From JBCDLI01 sp038745535 (GTDB lineage Bacteria > Pseudomonadota > Alphaproteobacteria > Rhizobiales > Rhizobiaceae): a DNA stretch of 64,000 bases. Location: assembly GCA_038745535.1 (NCBI GenBank), contig JBCDLI010000005.1, forward strand, positions 6,357-70,356. The letters are read 5' to 3'. The notes beneath the pieces are model-generated. The model saw nothing but the letters and a program-made list of their open reading frames with translations, made no database searches and was not told where the DNA came from. Positions 26,173 to 35,899 of this stretch are shown here, piece by piece. The number at the start of each line of letters is the position of its first letter. The stretch's first letter is position 1. The translations under genes were made by a program, and so were the position numbers.

Positions 26173-27481
26173 TTCTCGTCGCTCAAAAGCCTCTCGCGGT
26201 TCTCTGCTTTCTGTCCTCGATATCGGGTCATCTAAGACGACTTGCTTGATCGTTCGTATGCTGCCCGATGCGCAAAACCAGTTCTTATACGGGCGCACAC
26301 ACGAGAGCGAAGTGATCGGTATTGGTCACACGCGCTCGACGGGTATGAAGTCTGGCACAATCGTTGATCTGGATGCGATCGAGAAGAGCGTGCGCTATGC
26401 CGTTGAAGCGGCAGAAAAGATGGCTGGCGTTACGGTGGACTCACTCGTCGTAAATCTGACCGCCGGTAGGCTGTCTTCGACAAATTCATCGGCGAAGATT
26501 GGACTTGACCCGGATAAGCCAGTTTCACGCGCGGATCTGGACCATGTACTCCGCGCGGCGCTTGCCCACTCTGCGCGCCGAGATCGCCACATTTTGCACC
26601 TGCTTCCGGTGAGCTACACGCTCGATGGTCAGAAGGGCATTGATGATCCAATCGGCATGGTGGGCGAAGAGCTGCATTTGAATATGCACTGCCTCACGGC
26701 CGATCACGCTCCCATGCGGAATATGGAAGCGGTATTGAACCGAGCGCACTTGGCAGTCGAAACCATGGTTGCTGCGCCGTATGCGTCTGGCCTTTCGACA
26801 CTTGTTGACGACGAATTAGAGCTCGGCTGCGCGTGTGTGGACATGGGCGCGGGAACCACAACGGTGGGTGTTTTCCACGAGCGCAAGTTCGTTCACTGTG
26901 ACGCAATCGCGATCGGCGGCCATCACATCACACTCGATCTCGCGCGGGCTTTTTCGTGCTCGATTGAAGACGCAGAGCGTTTGAAAACGCGCAGTGGGTC
27001 TGTGTTGCTTGCATCCAGTGACGACAATGATCTGATTTCGATTTCGCCTCTTGGAGACGGGACCGAGCAGCAGCAGATTTATCAGGTTCCGCGCAGCATC
27101 GTGAATCGGATTATTCGCGCCCGTGTTGAAGAAACGCTTGAGCTGCTTCGTGACCGCCTGAACTCTTCTGGCTTTTCATCCATTGTCGGTAAGCGCGTCA
27201 TCCTCACGGGCGGCGCTGCGCAGATGTCCGGTCTCAGTGATTTGGCCCGTCAAATTCTTGGTCGCAACGTACGTATTGGTCGTCCGCTCGGTGTGCGCGG
27301 GCTGCCGATTGAAGCCAAAGGCACTGCGTTTGCCGCAGCCGTTGGTCTGCTTGTTTATCCACAATGCTCTGAAGCCGACTACGGAAATGCAGGTATTTAC
27401 GGCAGCGCAAGCGCGCACGCCGCAACAGGTACACATGGAGCCATGGGGCGGGTCGCCGCTTGGCTTCGAGAGAGTTTTTAA
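26165..27481 (+). CDS. ftsA: Cell division ATPase FtsA
   Basis: Actin-like protein that tethers FtsZ to the membrane. LDIGSSKTTCLIV is the phosphate-1 loop, VDMGAGTTTVGVF the phosphate-2 loop, and ILTGGAAQMSGLSDLA the adenosine-binding motif. The C-terminal GRVAAWLRESF would form the amphipathic membrane-targeting helix. The ATG at 26165 follows GAGGAGAAGG, a strong site inside the end of ftsQ; 438 residues. The 65-base gap to ftsZ holds GGGGAAG as the ftsZ ribosome-binding site. Confidence 0.95.
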   Translation: MADSRRSKASRGSLLSVLDIGSSKTTCLIVRMLPDAQNQFLYGRTHESEVIGIGHTRSTGMKSGTIVDLDAIEKSVRYAVEAAEKMAGVTVDSLVVNLTAGRLSSTNSSAKIGLDPDKPVSRADLDHVLRAALAHSARRDRHILHLLPVSYTLDGQKGIDDPIGMVGEELHLNMHCLTADHAPMRNMEAVLNRAHLAVETMVAAPYASGLSTLVDDELELGCACVDMGAGTTTVGVFHERKFVHCDAIAIGGHHITLDLARAFSCSIEDAERLKTRSGSVLLASSDDNDLISISPLGDGTEQQQIYQVPRSIVNRIIRARVEETLELLRDRLNSSGFSSIVGKRVILTGGAAQMSGLSDLARQILGRNVRIGRPLGVRGLPIEAKGTAFAAAVGLLVYPQCSEADYGNAGIYGSASAHAATGTHGAMGRVAAWLRESF

Positions 27482-27546
27482 ATCGCCGGCAGGTCCGGGT
27501 TAACGGGTGCGGCGATGGCCCATCCTCAATCGTAGGGGAAGTCTTG

Positions 27547-29304
27547 ATGACTATTAATTTACAAAAGCCGGACATCACCGAGTTGAAGCCTCGGATCACC
27601 GTATTTGGTGTTGGTGGTGGCGGCGGCAATGCCGTCAATAACATGATCAATTGCGGTCTTGATGGCGTCGAATTCGTAGTGGCGAATACCGATGCCCAAG
27701 CGCTGACAATGAACAAAGCCGAGCGCATTATTCAGCTTGGAATGGGCGTCACCGAAGGTTTGGGTGCTGGTTCCATGCCGGAAGTCGGTCGCGCGGCTGC
27801 CGAAGAGTGCATCGACGAGATCAACGATCATCTGTCGGGCACGCATATGTGTTTTGTCACTGCCGGCATGGGCGGTGGCACCGGCACCGGCGCAGCGCCA
27901 GTGGTTGCACGCGCCGCGCGTGAAAAAGGTATCCTCACCGTGGGCGTTGTCACAAAGCCGTTTCACTTTGAAGGCCAGCGTCGCATGCGAACCGCCGATT
28001 CCGGCATCGATGAGCTGCAGGCAAATGTCGACACGCTGATCGTCATTCCGAACCAGAACTTGTTCCGCATAGCCAATGACAAGACGACCTTCGCGGACGC
28101 CTTTTCCATGGCTGATCAGGTATTGTTCTCTGGCGTAGCCTGCATCACCGATCTGATGGTCAAGGAAGGTTTGATCAATCTGGACTTTGCCGACGTGCGC
28201 TCGGTCATGCGTGACATGGGTAAGGCGATGATGGGCACGGGCGAGTCTTCTGGCGAAGGCCGCGCGATGTCTGCTGCCGAAGCTGCAATTGCTAATCCGC
28301 TGCTCGACGAGACATCAATGAAGGGTGCGCGTGGTCTTCTGATTTCGATCACTGGTGGTCGTGACATGACGCTCTTTGAAGTGGATGAAGCGGCGACACG
28401 CATTCGTGAAGAAGTCGATCAGGATGCAAACATCATCCTTGGAGCTACGTTTGATGAAAGCCTTGAAGGCATCATCCGCGTCTCTGTCGTTGCAACCGGA
28501 ATTGATGCTGTCGCGAATGCGCAAAGCCAGCCCTCTGCCGAAACACGGGCAATTCCTCGTGCTGTAACAGGCGCAAAGCCTGCGGAAAAAGCGCCTCAAC
28601 AACCGATGCCAGCTGCCGCCGCAAAACCTGCGCAGCCGATGCCGTCGCAGCTGATGGCTGCGCCACGTGGGACATCTACGCCCGATTTGGTGGCTCAGAC
28701 ACAGCCACCTTCGACGTCACAGCGTCCTGAGATGCCTGATCTTGCTAGCGAGATGGAGCGATTTGCTGCGCCTTTGGCCGCTTCTCCTTCACGCCAAGTG
28801 GAGGAAACAACGGCCGCTGAAGCTGCTCCGAGAAGCACATTGTTCACACCGCCGCCGCAGCCTGCCGCACCGGCTACTCAGCCAGTCCAACGGGAAATGC
28901 CTGCACCGCGTCAAATGCCGCGTGTTGAAGATTTCCCAGCCGTTGCTCAGCCCCTTGTGGAGCGCGCTTCTGCACCAACTGCTGAAGCACCCATCGCCCA
29001 CGAGGACGATGAGCGTGGTCCACTTGGACTGCTGCGTCGATTGACCAATGGTCTTTCTGCCAAGCGCGAGGATGAGGAAGTGGAGGTACCATCCACAGAA
29101 GATCGCGCAGCGCCTGTGATGAACGATGAGTTATTCGGAAATACGCCATCTCAGCCGCGTCGTGAGCTTTCGCAAGATGCAGCGATGTATGCTCCACGGT
29201 CTGGTCAATTGGACGGCCAAGGCCGCAAGAATCAAGGTGGAATGGCCGCGACCGCGGAGGATACGCTTGAAATTCCAGCGTTTTTACGTCGTCAGGTCAG
29301 ATAA
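27547..29304 (+). CDS. ftsZ: Cell division GTPase FtsZ, long-linker form
   Basis: Tubulin-like GTPase that forms the Z-ring. The GTPase core (about residues 1-320) has FGVGGGGGNAVNNM, the tubulin signature GGGTGTGAAPVVA, and NLDFADVRSVM. A disordered linker of roughly 240 residues rich in P, Q, A and E follows, then the conserved C-terminal peptide LEIPAFLRRQ, which binds FtsA and other partners. At 585 residues it is well above the ~380 of enterobacteria, as is usual in Rhizobiales. The ATG at 27547 is supported by GGGGAAG; the upstream frame from 27460 is not the start. Confidence 0.96.
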   Translation: MTINLQKPDITELKPRITVFGVGGGGGNAVNNMINCGLDGVEFVVANTDAQALTMNKAERIIQLGMGVTEGLGAGSMPEVGRAAAEECIDEINDHLSGTHMCFVTAGMGGGTGTGAAPVVARAAREKGILTVGVVTKPFHFEGQRRMRTADSGIDELQANVDTLIVIPNQNLFRIANDKTTFADAFSMADQVLFSGVACITDLMVKEGLINLDFADVRSVMRDMGKAMMGTGESSGEGRAMSAAEAAIANPLLDETSMKGARGLLISITGGRDMTLFEVDEAATRIREEVDQDANIILGATFDESLEGIIRVSVVATGIDAVANAQSQPSAETRAIPRAVTGAKPAEKAPQQPMPAAAAKPAQPMPSQLMAAPRGTSTPDLVAQTQPPSTSQRPEMPDLASEMERFAAPLAASPSRQVEETTAAEAAPRSTLFTPPPQPAAPATQPVQREMPAPRQMPRVEDFPAVAQPLVERASAPTAEAPIAHEDDERGPLGLLRRLTNGLSAKREDEEVEVPSTEDRAAPVMNDELFGNTPSQPRRELSQDAAMYAPRSGQLDGQGRKNQGGMAATAEDTLEIPAFLRRQVR

Positions 29305-29370
29305 CAAGGCGTTAACTTGTTAGTGCAATCTTTAAGGGGTCGCGGATGCCGATGGGCACTTGCGGCCCTA

Positions 29371-29397
29371 ACGCTTTGTAACCAAACAAAAAAGCGT
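29371..29397. repeat. Inverted repeat ACGCTTT-N13-AAAGCGT
   Basis: A 7-bp perfect dyad with a 13-base A-rich loop in the 228-base gap between ftsZ and lpxC. No T-run follows on the + strand. The gap also contains several TTAAC/TTAAG half-sites resembling pieces of CtrA boxes, but no full TTAA-N7-TTAA was found. It may mark the end of the ftsZ transcript or an lpxC promoter region. Confidence 0.3.
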
Positions 29398-29532
29398 GGC
29401 ATCGCAGATGTGTCATTGTCGTTACATCCGTTAAGGAAGCGTGATTTGGCTAGATCTCCCTCTGCTTGATACAAAATGGCGAGGGGAACTGGCAGGGCAT
29501 CTTCGCTCTGCCATGAGAGTTAAAAGGTTGTC

Positions 29533-30486
29533 ATGGGGACTGATCTACGAGCCTATCAAACGACTGTGGCCACAGACATTCATTTGTCGGGAGTTGGCGT
29601 GCACAGTGGGCAACCGTCAAATATCACACTTCGTCCTGCCGAACCGAATGTGGGCGTGGTCTTTCGCCGGAAGATGAGTGGCGGTCGCATTGCCGAAATC
29701 CCAGCTCGCGTTTTTGAAGTGGGGGCGACCGATCTCTGTACCGTGCTTGGTGACCCGCGCGGTGACTTCATTGGCACGGTCGAGCACATCATGGCGGCTT
29801 TCTCAGCGCTGGGGCTCGATAACGTGTATGTGGACGTGGATTGCCACGAAGTGCCAATCATGGACGGCTCAGCCCGTGTGTTTATTGAAGCTGTCGATGA
29901 GGTTGGGCTACGGTATCATTTGGTGAAGCGCCAATATATCCGCGTTACCGATGTGGTGCGTGTCGAACTTGGTGGCTCATGGGCGGAATTCAGTCCTCAC
30001 CATGGTACCCGCTACGAGGTGACAATTGATTTTGCGACCCCGCTGATTGGTCAGCAATCGTTTAAAGGCGAAGTGAATGGCGCGACCTTCCGCCAACATC
30101 TGGCAAATGCCCGCACCTTCGGCTTCATGAAAGATGTCGAAATGCTTTGGGCCTCGGGTCATGCGCTCGGCTCATCCCTTGAGAATTCAGTCGTCATTTC
30201 AGACGACCACACGGTGATAAACCGCGAAGGCCTTCGTTTCAGTGACGAGTTTGTGCGCCACAAGACGCTTGATGCGGTTGGTGACCTAGCACTTGCCGGT
30301 GCTCAATTTATCGGCTGCTTCAAATCATATCGTGGCGGGCATCGCTTGAACTCAGCAGCCTTAAAAGCGCTTCTTAATAACCGCGCTGCCTATGAGATTG
30401 TTGAATCACTTGAAGAGCGCGATCACGGTGTTCCAAGTCAGTTTGTGCCGGTGGCCGCTCAGGCCTATGCGCCGTGGGCTGTGTGA
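29533..30486 (+). CDS. lpxC: UDP-3-O-acyl-GlcNAc deacetylase
   Basis: Zn-dependent deacetylase committing UDP-GlcNAc to lipid A synthesis, in the cytosol. The first zinc histidine is in TVEHIMAAFSALG and the other ligands in RHKTLDAVGDLALAG (HKxLDxxGD). DCHEVPIMDGSA and the early GVGVHSG motif are also characteristic. It has 317 residues. The ATG at 29533 is preceded by AAAAGG. It follows ftsZ, as in many proteobacteria, linking division and outer-membrane synthesis. Confidence 0.95.
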   Translation: MGTDLRAYQTTVATDIHLSGVGVHSGQPSNITLRPAEPNVGVVFRRKMSGGRIAEIPARVFEVGATDLCTVLGDPRGDFIGTVEHIMAAFSALGLDNVYVDVDCHEVPIMDGSARVFIEAVDEVGLRYHLVKRQYIRVTDVVRVELGGSWAEFSPHHGTRYEVTIDFATPLIGQQSFKGEVNGATFRQHLANARTFGFMKDVEMLWASGHALGSSLENSVVISDDHTVINREGLRFSDEFVRHKTLDAVGDLALAGAQFIGCFKSYRGGHRLNSAALKALLNNRAAYEIVESLEERDHGVPSQFVPVAAQAYAPWAV

Positions 30487-30512
30487 TTTTCAGCGTCGCT
30501 TTCGTCGATCTT

Positions 30513-30551
30513 AAAGCCGCGGCACCCGTTTCGCCATAGTTGGGCTTTTTT
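30513..30551 (+). terminator. Possible Rho-independent terminator after lpxC
   Basis: AAAGCC (30513) pairs with GGCTTT, and the second arm runs into six Ts (30546-30551). The loop of about 24 bases is long but contains GC-rich sequence that could stack. The position, between lpxC and bamD, is right for a terminator. Confidence 0.4.
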
Positions 30552-30639
30552 CCGTCCCTAGATGTTTGCGGCGACGGACGTGTTCCGGTATTGAATTTTT
30601 ATAGGCCAAGCCAGAGCACGGAATTGGGCGGTATTAGGC

Positions 30640-31479
30640 ATGTTGACGAAAGCACTTGGAAGATCGGTTCTTGTAGCCACCACACTCGCACTTGGTGCCT
30701 GTGCAAGCGATAATGATACTGACGTTCTAAATTCTTTCGTTGATAGTATCGAACCGGCAGACGTGCTCTACAATCAGGGCCTCGCTAACCTCAATTCGGG
30801 CAATCTCCGAGAGGCTGCTGCGAAGTTTAATGCAATTGATCGCCAGCACCCCTATTCTGACTTCGCACGCAAGGCGAAGGTCATGGGTGCATATGCTTCT
30901 TACCGCATGGGCGACCATGATAATGCGATTTCGACCGGGCGTCGCTTCGTGTCGCTATACCCAAGCCATGAAGATGCGGCCTACGCGCAATATATCATTG
31001 CGCTTTCCTACTTTGCCCAAATGCCGGAAGTTACCCGCGATCAGCGCGATACGAGGCTGGCGCTCCAAAACTTCAATGAACTGGTGGAGCGCTTTCCAGA
31101 TTCGATTTATGTGGATGATGCCCGTGCGAAGATGCGTGTTCTGCGCGACCAGCTCGCCGGTAAGGAAATGCAGGTTGGCCGCTACTACTTGGAGCGCCGC
31201 GAATACGCAGCGTCGTTGACCCGGTTTCGTGGTGTGGTTGAGAGCTACTCCAATACCCGTCACATTGAAGAAGCTTTGGCGCGCATGACTGAGACCTATT
31301 ATGCCATGGGTCTGGTCCAGGAAGCTCAAAATGCTGCCGGTGTACTCGGACACAATTTTCCAGACAGTCAGTGGTACGCTGACTCCTACAAGCTTCTCCA
31401 AACTGGCGGTCTGGAACCAAGAGAAAACCGTGGGTCTCAATTGTCCCGCATCACGCGCAGGCTTCTCGGCGCAAGCTGA
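30640..31479 (+). CDS. bamD: Outer-membrane assembly lipoprotein BamD
   Basis: Essential BAM-complex lipoprotein with tetratricopeptide-like repeats that helps insert outer-membrane beta-barrels. LALGACASD is a lipobox with the lipidated cysteine at about residue 21. The first TPR-like unit starts at DVLYNQGLANLNSGNLREAAAKFNAIDRQHPYSDFA; HEDAAYAQYIIALSYF and NFNELVERFPDSIYVDDARAKM follow. It has 279 residues, typical length. It begins its own block after a possible terminator, with recN 35 bases downstream. Confidence 0.93.
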   Translation: MLTKALGRSVLVATTLALGACASDNDTDVLNSFVDSIEPADVLYNQGLANLNSGNLREAAAKFNAIDRQHPYSDFARKAKVMGAYASYRMGDHDNAISTGRRFVSLYPSHEDAAYAQYIIALSYFAQMPEVTRDQRDTRLALQNFNELVERFPDSIYVDDARAKMRVLRDQLAGKEMQVGRYYLERREYAASLTRFRGVVESYSNTRHIEEALARMTETYYAMGLVQEAQNAAGVLGHNFPDSQWYADSYKLLQTGGLEPRENRGSQLSRITRRLLGAS

Positions 31480-31514
31480 TTTACAACCTGTCGCGAATCG
31501 CGTGATGGGCTAAC

Positions 31515-33182
31515 ATGCTTCGCGAATTATCCATCACGGATATCGTTCTCATTGAAAAACTCACTGTCTCCTTTGGAGACGGCTTGTCCGCGCTTACCGG
31601 CGAGACTGGCGCAGGAAAATCCATATTGTTGGATTCGCTCGCATTGGCACTCGGCGCACGGGGTGATGCTTCGCTTGTGCGCAAGGGATGCGCGAAGGGG
31701 CAAGTGATCGCCATATTTGACGCGCCGGGAAATGCGCTTGACCCGGACATGCTGGATGAAGCGGGTCTGGAATTGGAGGCTGGCGAACCGCTGATCATGC
31801 GGCGTGTCCAATCAAGTGACGGAAAGACCCGTGGCTACATCAATGATCAAAGCGTCAGTGCTCAGATGATGCGGACAATCGCATCACAACTCGTGGAAAT
31901 TCACGGTCAGCACGCCGACCGAGCGCTCGTAGACATATCCACCCATCGGCAATTGCTGGATTCCTTCGGGCGCTTGCAATCTACGGTCGCTTCGGTGGGG
32001 TTGGCGCATACCACATGGGCGGGGGCGCGCCGGGCCGCCGAAGACCACCGGCGCATGATGGAGGAGGCCAAGCGTGAGCTCGAGTACATCCAGGCCTCGT
32101 CCGATGAATTGGCAGCGCTTAACCCCCAGCCGGGTGAGGAGGACGCGCTGTCTGCGACCCGCACGAAAATGATGCAATCGGAAAAGGTAGCCGGCGACCT
32201 GTCCGACGCGATTGAAGTTCTGATTGGAAACAATTCTCCCGTGCCTCAGATCGGTGGTCTGTTGCGTACGCTTGAGCGAAAGGCGGACGGGCTGCCGGAC
32301 GTGTTACCCGCCGTGAACGATCATCTCGGCCAAGCGCTTGATCATTTGGCGGAAGCGCAGATGATGCTCGAGCACGCAGCCAATGATGCCGAATTTGACC
32401 AACGCGCATTGGACGAGACCGAAGAACGCTTGTTCGCGCTGCGCGCTGCATCGCGGAAGTTCAATGTGTCTGTTGAAACTCTGCCTGCGCTCGCAGTCGA
32501 GTTTGCCGACCAATTGACTGCTGTGGATGATGGCGATGCAAAGCTTGCCGTGCTCGAAAAAGAAGAGGCGGAAACACGCGAGAAGCTGAGCGCGCGTTGC
32601 GCAGAGTTGACAAAACTTCGTCAATCGGCAGCTGAGGAATTGGAAGATACAGTCAATGCCGAACTGCCGCCTCTGAAATTGGAGCGGGCGCGCTTCATCG
32701 TTCACTTTGAGACCGATCCGGAAAAGCCCGGCGCTCACGGTTGTGATGAGATCGAATTCTATGTCCAGACCAACCCTGGCTCTAATCCTGGACCAATGAT
32801 GAAAATTGCGTCTGGCGGTGAACTCTCGCGGTTCTTGCTCGCCTTGAAGGTCGTCATCGCGGATCGGGTATCTGCGCCTACGCTCGTGTTTGATGAAATT
32901 GATACCGGCGTTGGTGGTGCCGTTGCCGATGCTATCGGAGCGAGGTTGGCGCGGCTTGCGTCGTCGGTGCAGGTTCTTACGGTCACGCACGCGCCACAAG
33001 TTGCCGCTGCCGCGTCCAGCCATTTGCTGATCTCAAAGAAAGAGGTGTCGCCGGAGTTGGTGGCGACCGCGGTGCATGTGATGGACGAGACAGAGCGGCA
33101 AGAGGAGATCGCGCGCATGCTCTCCGGCGCGTCGGTTACCGATGAGGCGCGAGCCGCGGCTGCACGATTGCTCCAGCAGTAA
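31515..33182 (+). CDS. recN: DNA repair protein RecN
   Basis: SMC-like ATPase for double-strand-break repair. GETGAGKSILLDSLALALG is the N-terminal Walker A. IHGQHADRALVD, a long coiled-coil region (about residues 160-360), the signature SGGELSRFLLALK, and Walker B VFDEIDTGVGG with THAPQVAA follow. It has 555 residues, normal. bamD-recN-ligA is the common alphaproteobacterial order downstream of lpxC. The ligA start is 44 bases away, so the three may be co-transcribed. Confidence 0.94.
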   Translation: MLRELSITDIVLIEKLTVSFGDGLSALTGETGAGKSILLDSLALALGARGDASLVRKGCAKGQVIAIFDAPGNALDPDMLDEAGLELEAGEPLIMRRVQSSDGKTRGYINDQSVSAQMMRTIASQLVEIHGQHADRALVDISTHRQLLDSFGRLQSTVASVGLAHTTWAGARRAAEDHRRMMEEAKRELEYIQASSDELAALNPQPGEEDALSATRTKMMQSEKVAGDLSDAIEVLIGNNSPVPQIGGLLRTLERKADGLPDVLPAVNDHLGQALDHLAEAQMMLEHAANDAEFDQRALDETEERLFALRAASRKFNVSVETLPALAVEFADQLTAVDDGDAKLAVLEKEEAETREKLSARCAELTKLRQSAAEELEDTVNAELPPLKLERARFIVHFETDPEKPGAHGCDEIEFYVQTNPGSNPGPMMKIASGGELSRFLLALKVVIADRVSAPTLVFDEIDTGVGGAVADAIGARLARLASSVQVLTVTHAPQVAAAASSHLLISKKEVSPELVATAVHVMDETERQEEIARMLSGASVTDEARAAAARLLQQ

Positions 33183-33226
33183 CGCGCCATATCTGTTTTT
33201 CATGTTTTTGGTTTTGAGTGGGCACT

Positions 33227-35422
33227 ATGGAAATATCGCTGCGTGAAATTGATGTCGAAGCGCTGGACGCTGAACAAGCAGCTGCGGAGTTGGAGGCACT
33301 TGCCGCGGAACTTTCTGCCCATGATGAGGCTTATCACACCAAAGATGCGCCTGTTGTCCCAGACGGCGTCTATGATCGTCTTAAGCAGCGTAACGAAGCC
33401 ATTGAAACGCGTTTCCCCGATCTGAAGTTGGCTGACTCGCCCTCGGAAAAGGTTGGCGGAAAGCTGTCGTCGAAGTTCGAGAAAATCACCCATCGTGTAG
33501 CGATGCTGTCACTGGATAACGCGTTCAACGACGACGATGTCCGGGATTTCTCCGCGCGGTTGAAACGGTTTCTCAAAATGCCGGCACATGCGGTTCTGCC
33601 GCTCACCGCTGAGCCCAAGATCGACGGGCTTTCACTCGCGCTGCGCTATGAAAAGGGCGAGTTGGTTTACGCAGCGACACGTGGCAACGGACAGGTGGGT
33701 GAAAATGTTACCTCAAACGCACGCACTATCGCCGACGTTCCCGCAAAGCTGAGCGGCAATCCTCCTGACGTGATTGAAGTGCGCGGTGAGGTCTACATGA
33801 CCAAGGACGATTTCGCCGAACTGAACCGAGCGCAAGAAGAAGCGGGAAAGCAAACCTATGTGAACCCGCGCAACACCGCGGCAGGCTCGCTTCGTCAGCT
33901 TGACCCATCAATCACCGCTGCACGCCCTTTGAAGTTCTTCGCATACGCGTGGGGTGAAGTGTCCGACATGCCGTCAGATACCCAGTCCGGCATGGTTAAG
34001 AAACTCGCCGAGTACGGTTTTTCCACAAATCCTCTCATGGGCCGCTTTGAGACCATCGAGGCGCTCCTTGAGCACTATCACCGCATTGAGATGGAGCGCG
34101 CCGATCTGGCGTATGACATCGACGGCGTCGTGTACAAAGTTGACGATCTTGGCCTGCAAGAGCGCTTAGGCTTTGTTTCCAAATCCCCGCGTTGGGCCAT
34201 CGCGCATAAATTTCCCGCCGAGCTCGCGTGGACGACCCTGTTGGCAATCGACATTCAGGTCGGGCGTACCGGAGCGCTCAGTCCCGTTGCGCGGCTTGAG
34301 CCGATCACGGTCGGGGGCGTTGTGGTGGAGAATGCGACGCTGCACAATGAGGATTATATCGCGGGCATCGATTCCAAGGGGCAGCCGATACGCGATGGTA
34401 AAGACATCCGCGTTGGTGACACGGTTCAGGTCTACCGAGCCGGCGATGTGATACCCAAGATTGCCGACGTGGACCTTTCCAGACGACCCGCCGATAGCGT
34501 GCCTTATCAGTTTCCGACGGTCTGTCCCGAGTGCGGTTCAGAGGCCGTGCGCGAAGAAGGTGATTCGGTCCGCCGCTGTACCGGCGGGCTGATTTGCCCC
34601 GCACAGGCGACAGAGAAGTTGAAGCATTTCGTTTCTCGTCAGGCATTTGACATCGAGGGTCTGGGCTCAAAGCAGGTGGAGTATTTTTACAGCCTGCCCG
34701 ATGATGATCCGCTTCATATCAGAACGCCCAAGGATATCTTTACGCTCGCAGAACGCGATCAGGCCGAAGAGCTTCGCAAGCTGAGAAACCGTGAAGGGTT
34801 CGGCGAGACATCGGCTGCCAATTTGTTTGCGGCCATTGAAGAAAAGCGGACCATCCCGCTGGCGCGTTTGATCTTCGCGCTTGGTATTCGTCATGTGGGC
34901 GAGGTCGTCGGCGCGGATTTGGCTCGGCACTTCGAGACTTGGGACAGTTTTGTAAGCACCATTGATACAGCTGCGAAAGAGGCGGTCGCGGAGACAGTAG
35001 TTGCGAAAGAGAGGAAGGCAGTGCTCGCCGCAAGCCCCGCATGGTCTGAAATCATCAATATCGACGGCATCGGCGACTCTGTTGCGCAGGCACTGACTAA
35101 AACTCTATCGCAAGAGGCCGAGCGGGCATCAATTGATGCGCTCATTGCCATGCTGACGATTGAGTCCCCAGAGAAAATTGAAGCCAACAGCGATTTTGCG
35201 GGCAAGACCATCGTATTTACCGGATCGCTGGAACGAATGAGCCGCGACGAGGCAAAGGCGATGGCACTCCGGCTTGGCGCAAAGGCTGCCGGTTCTGTCT
35301 CATCGAAAACCGATCTGTTGGTTGCCGGACCGGGTGCAGGATCAAAGCTCAAGAAGGCCCAAGACTTCGGCATTGAAACCATCGACGAGGACGAGTGGTT
35401 CCGCCGTGTTGAGGGAAGCTAG
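33227..35422 (+). CDS. ligA: NAD-dependent DNA ligase LigA
   Basis: Seals nicks in replication and repair using NAD+. Domains in order: Ia (YHTKDAPVVPDGVYDRL, the NMN-binding domain), adenylation domain with AEPKIDGLSLAL (catalytic lysine), OB fold, a four-cysteine zinc finger (CPECG, then CTGGLICPAQ), helix-hairpin-helix repeats, and a C-terminal BRCT domain beginning GKTIVFTGSLERMSRDEA. It has 731 residues from ATG 33227, with GAGTGG upstream; the GTG at 33218 lies within that site. A convergent small membrane-protein gene ends 13 bases downstream. Confidence 0.95.
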   Translation: MEISLREIDVEALDAEQAAAELEALAAELSAHDEAYHTKDAPVVPDGVYDRLKQRNEAIETRFPDLKLADSPSEKVGGKLSSKFEKITHRVAMLSLDNAFNDDDVRDFSARLKRFLKMPAHAVLPLTAEPKIDGLSLALRYEKGELVYAATRGNGQVGENVTSNARTIADVPAKLSGNPPDVIEVRGEVYMTKDDFAELNRAQEEAGKQTYVNPRNTAAGSLRQLDPSITAARPLKFFAYAWGEVSDMPSDTQSGMVKKLAEYGFSTNPLMGRFETIEALLEHYHRIEMERADLAYDIDGVVYKVDDLGLQERLGFVSKSPRWAIAHKFPAELAWTTLLAIDIQVGRTGALSPVARLEPITVGGVVVENATLHNEDYIAGIDSKGQPIRDGKDIRVGDTVQVYRAGDVIPKIADVDLSRRPADSVPYQFPTVCPECGSEAVREEGDSVRRCTGGLICPAQATEKLKHFVSRQAFDIEGLGSKQVEYFYSLPDDDPLHIRTPKDIFTLAERDQAEELRKLRNREGFGETSAANLFAAIEEKRTIPLARLIFALGIRHVGEVVGADLARHFETWDSFVSTIDTAAKEAVAETVVAKERKAVLAASPAWSEIINIDGIGDSVAQALTKTLSQEAERASIDALIAMLTIESPEKIEANSDFAGKTIVFTGSLERMSRDEAKAMALRLGAKAAGSVSSKTDLLVAGPGAGSKLKKAQDFGIETIDEDEWFRRVEGS

Positions 35423-35434
35423 CCGCCGAAAAGA

Positions 35435-35803
35435 CTAGAGCAGCACATAGAGGCCAAGAAGCGTAGAGGGAAGGAATAACCAGCCCTGCGGTGCCTCCTT
35501 GAAGCTTGTCCCGGACAAGGGAATTGTCACAATACCTGCGATGCAAATCACCGCTGAAAGTGCGGTTGCAGCGATTGTGAACTCACGTGACGCGGTGATC
35601 GCGGCCAGAGCAAAGAGAATGGCCATCAAGAGCAGTGTGAGCGTGACCATGTGCCAGACCATGCGCAGCACAGCCCTTGTGGTTTTGTTGAGGTCTTTAG
35701 ACGCCATGAGTGGATTTATGATCTCACGTCCACCGACAAATGTGTGGGCCGAAAACCAGAGCGTCGACAATGCAGCGGAGACATAAAGTGGCCAAGCGGG
35801 CAT
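35435..35803 (-). CDS. Small four-helix membrane protein, unknown function
   Basis: A 122-residue protein with four predicted transmembrane segments (MPAWPLYVSAALSTLWFSA, MVTLTLLLMAILFALAAIT, IAATALSAVICIAGIVTIP and WLFLPSTLLGLYVLL). GAGG lies five bases before the ATG at 35803, supporting the start. I do not recognise the family with confidence. It is convergent with ligA and divergent from the DUF6653-like gene, with 96 bases between the starts. Confidence 0.7.
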   Translation of the reverse strand: MPAWPLYVSAALSTLWFSAHTFVGGREIINPLMASKDLNKTTRAVLRMVWHMVTLTLLLMAILFALAAITASREFTIAATALSAVICIAGIVTIPLSGTSFKEAPQGWLFLPSTLLGLYVLL

Positions 35804-35899
35804 GTAATCCTCATTCGCTGATAGCGGCTTCCATGCCTACATCTACGGGTCAGATACAATCGAACGAAGGTTTACCCGACAGCCGGGAAGCGGATATCG

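Noticed and set aside
29305..29532. A CtrA binding box between ftsZ and lpxC
   Set aside because: Only isolated TTAAC/TTAAG half-sites were found; the required TTAA-N7-TTAA spacing is missing.
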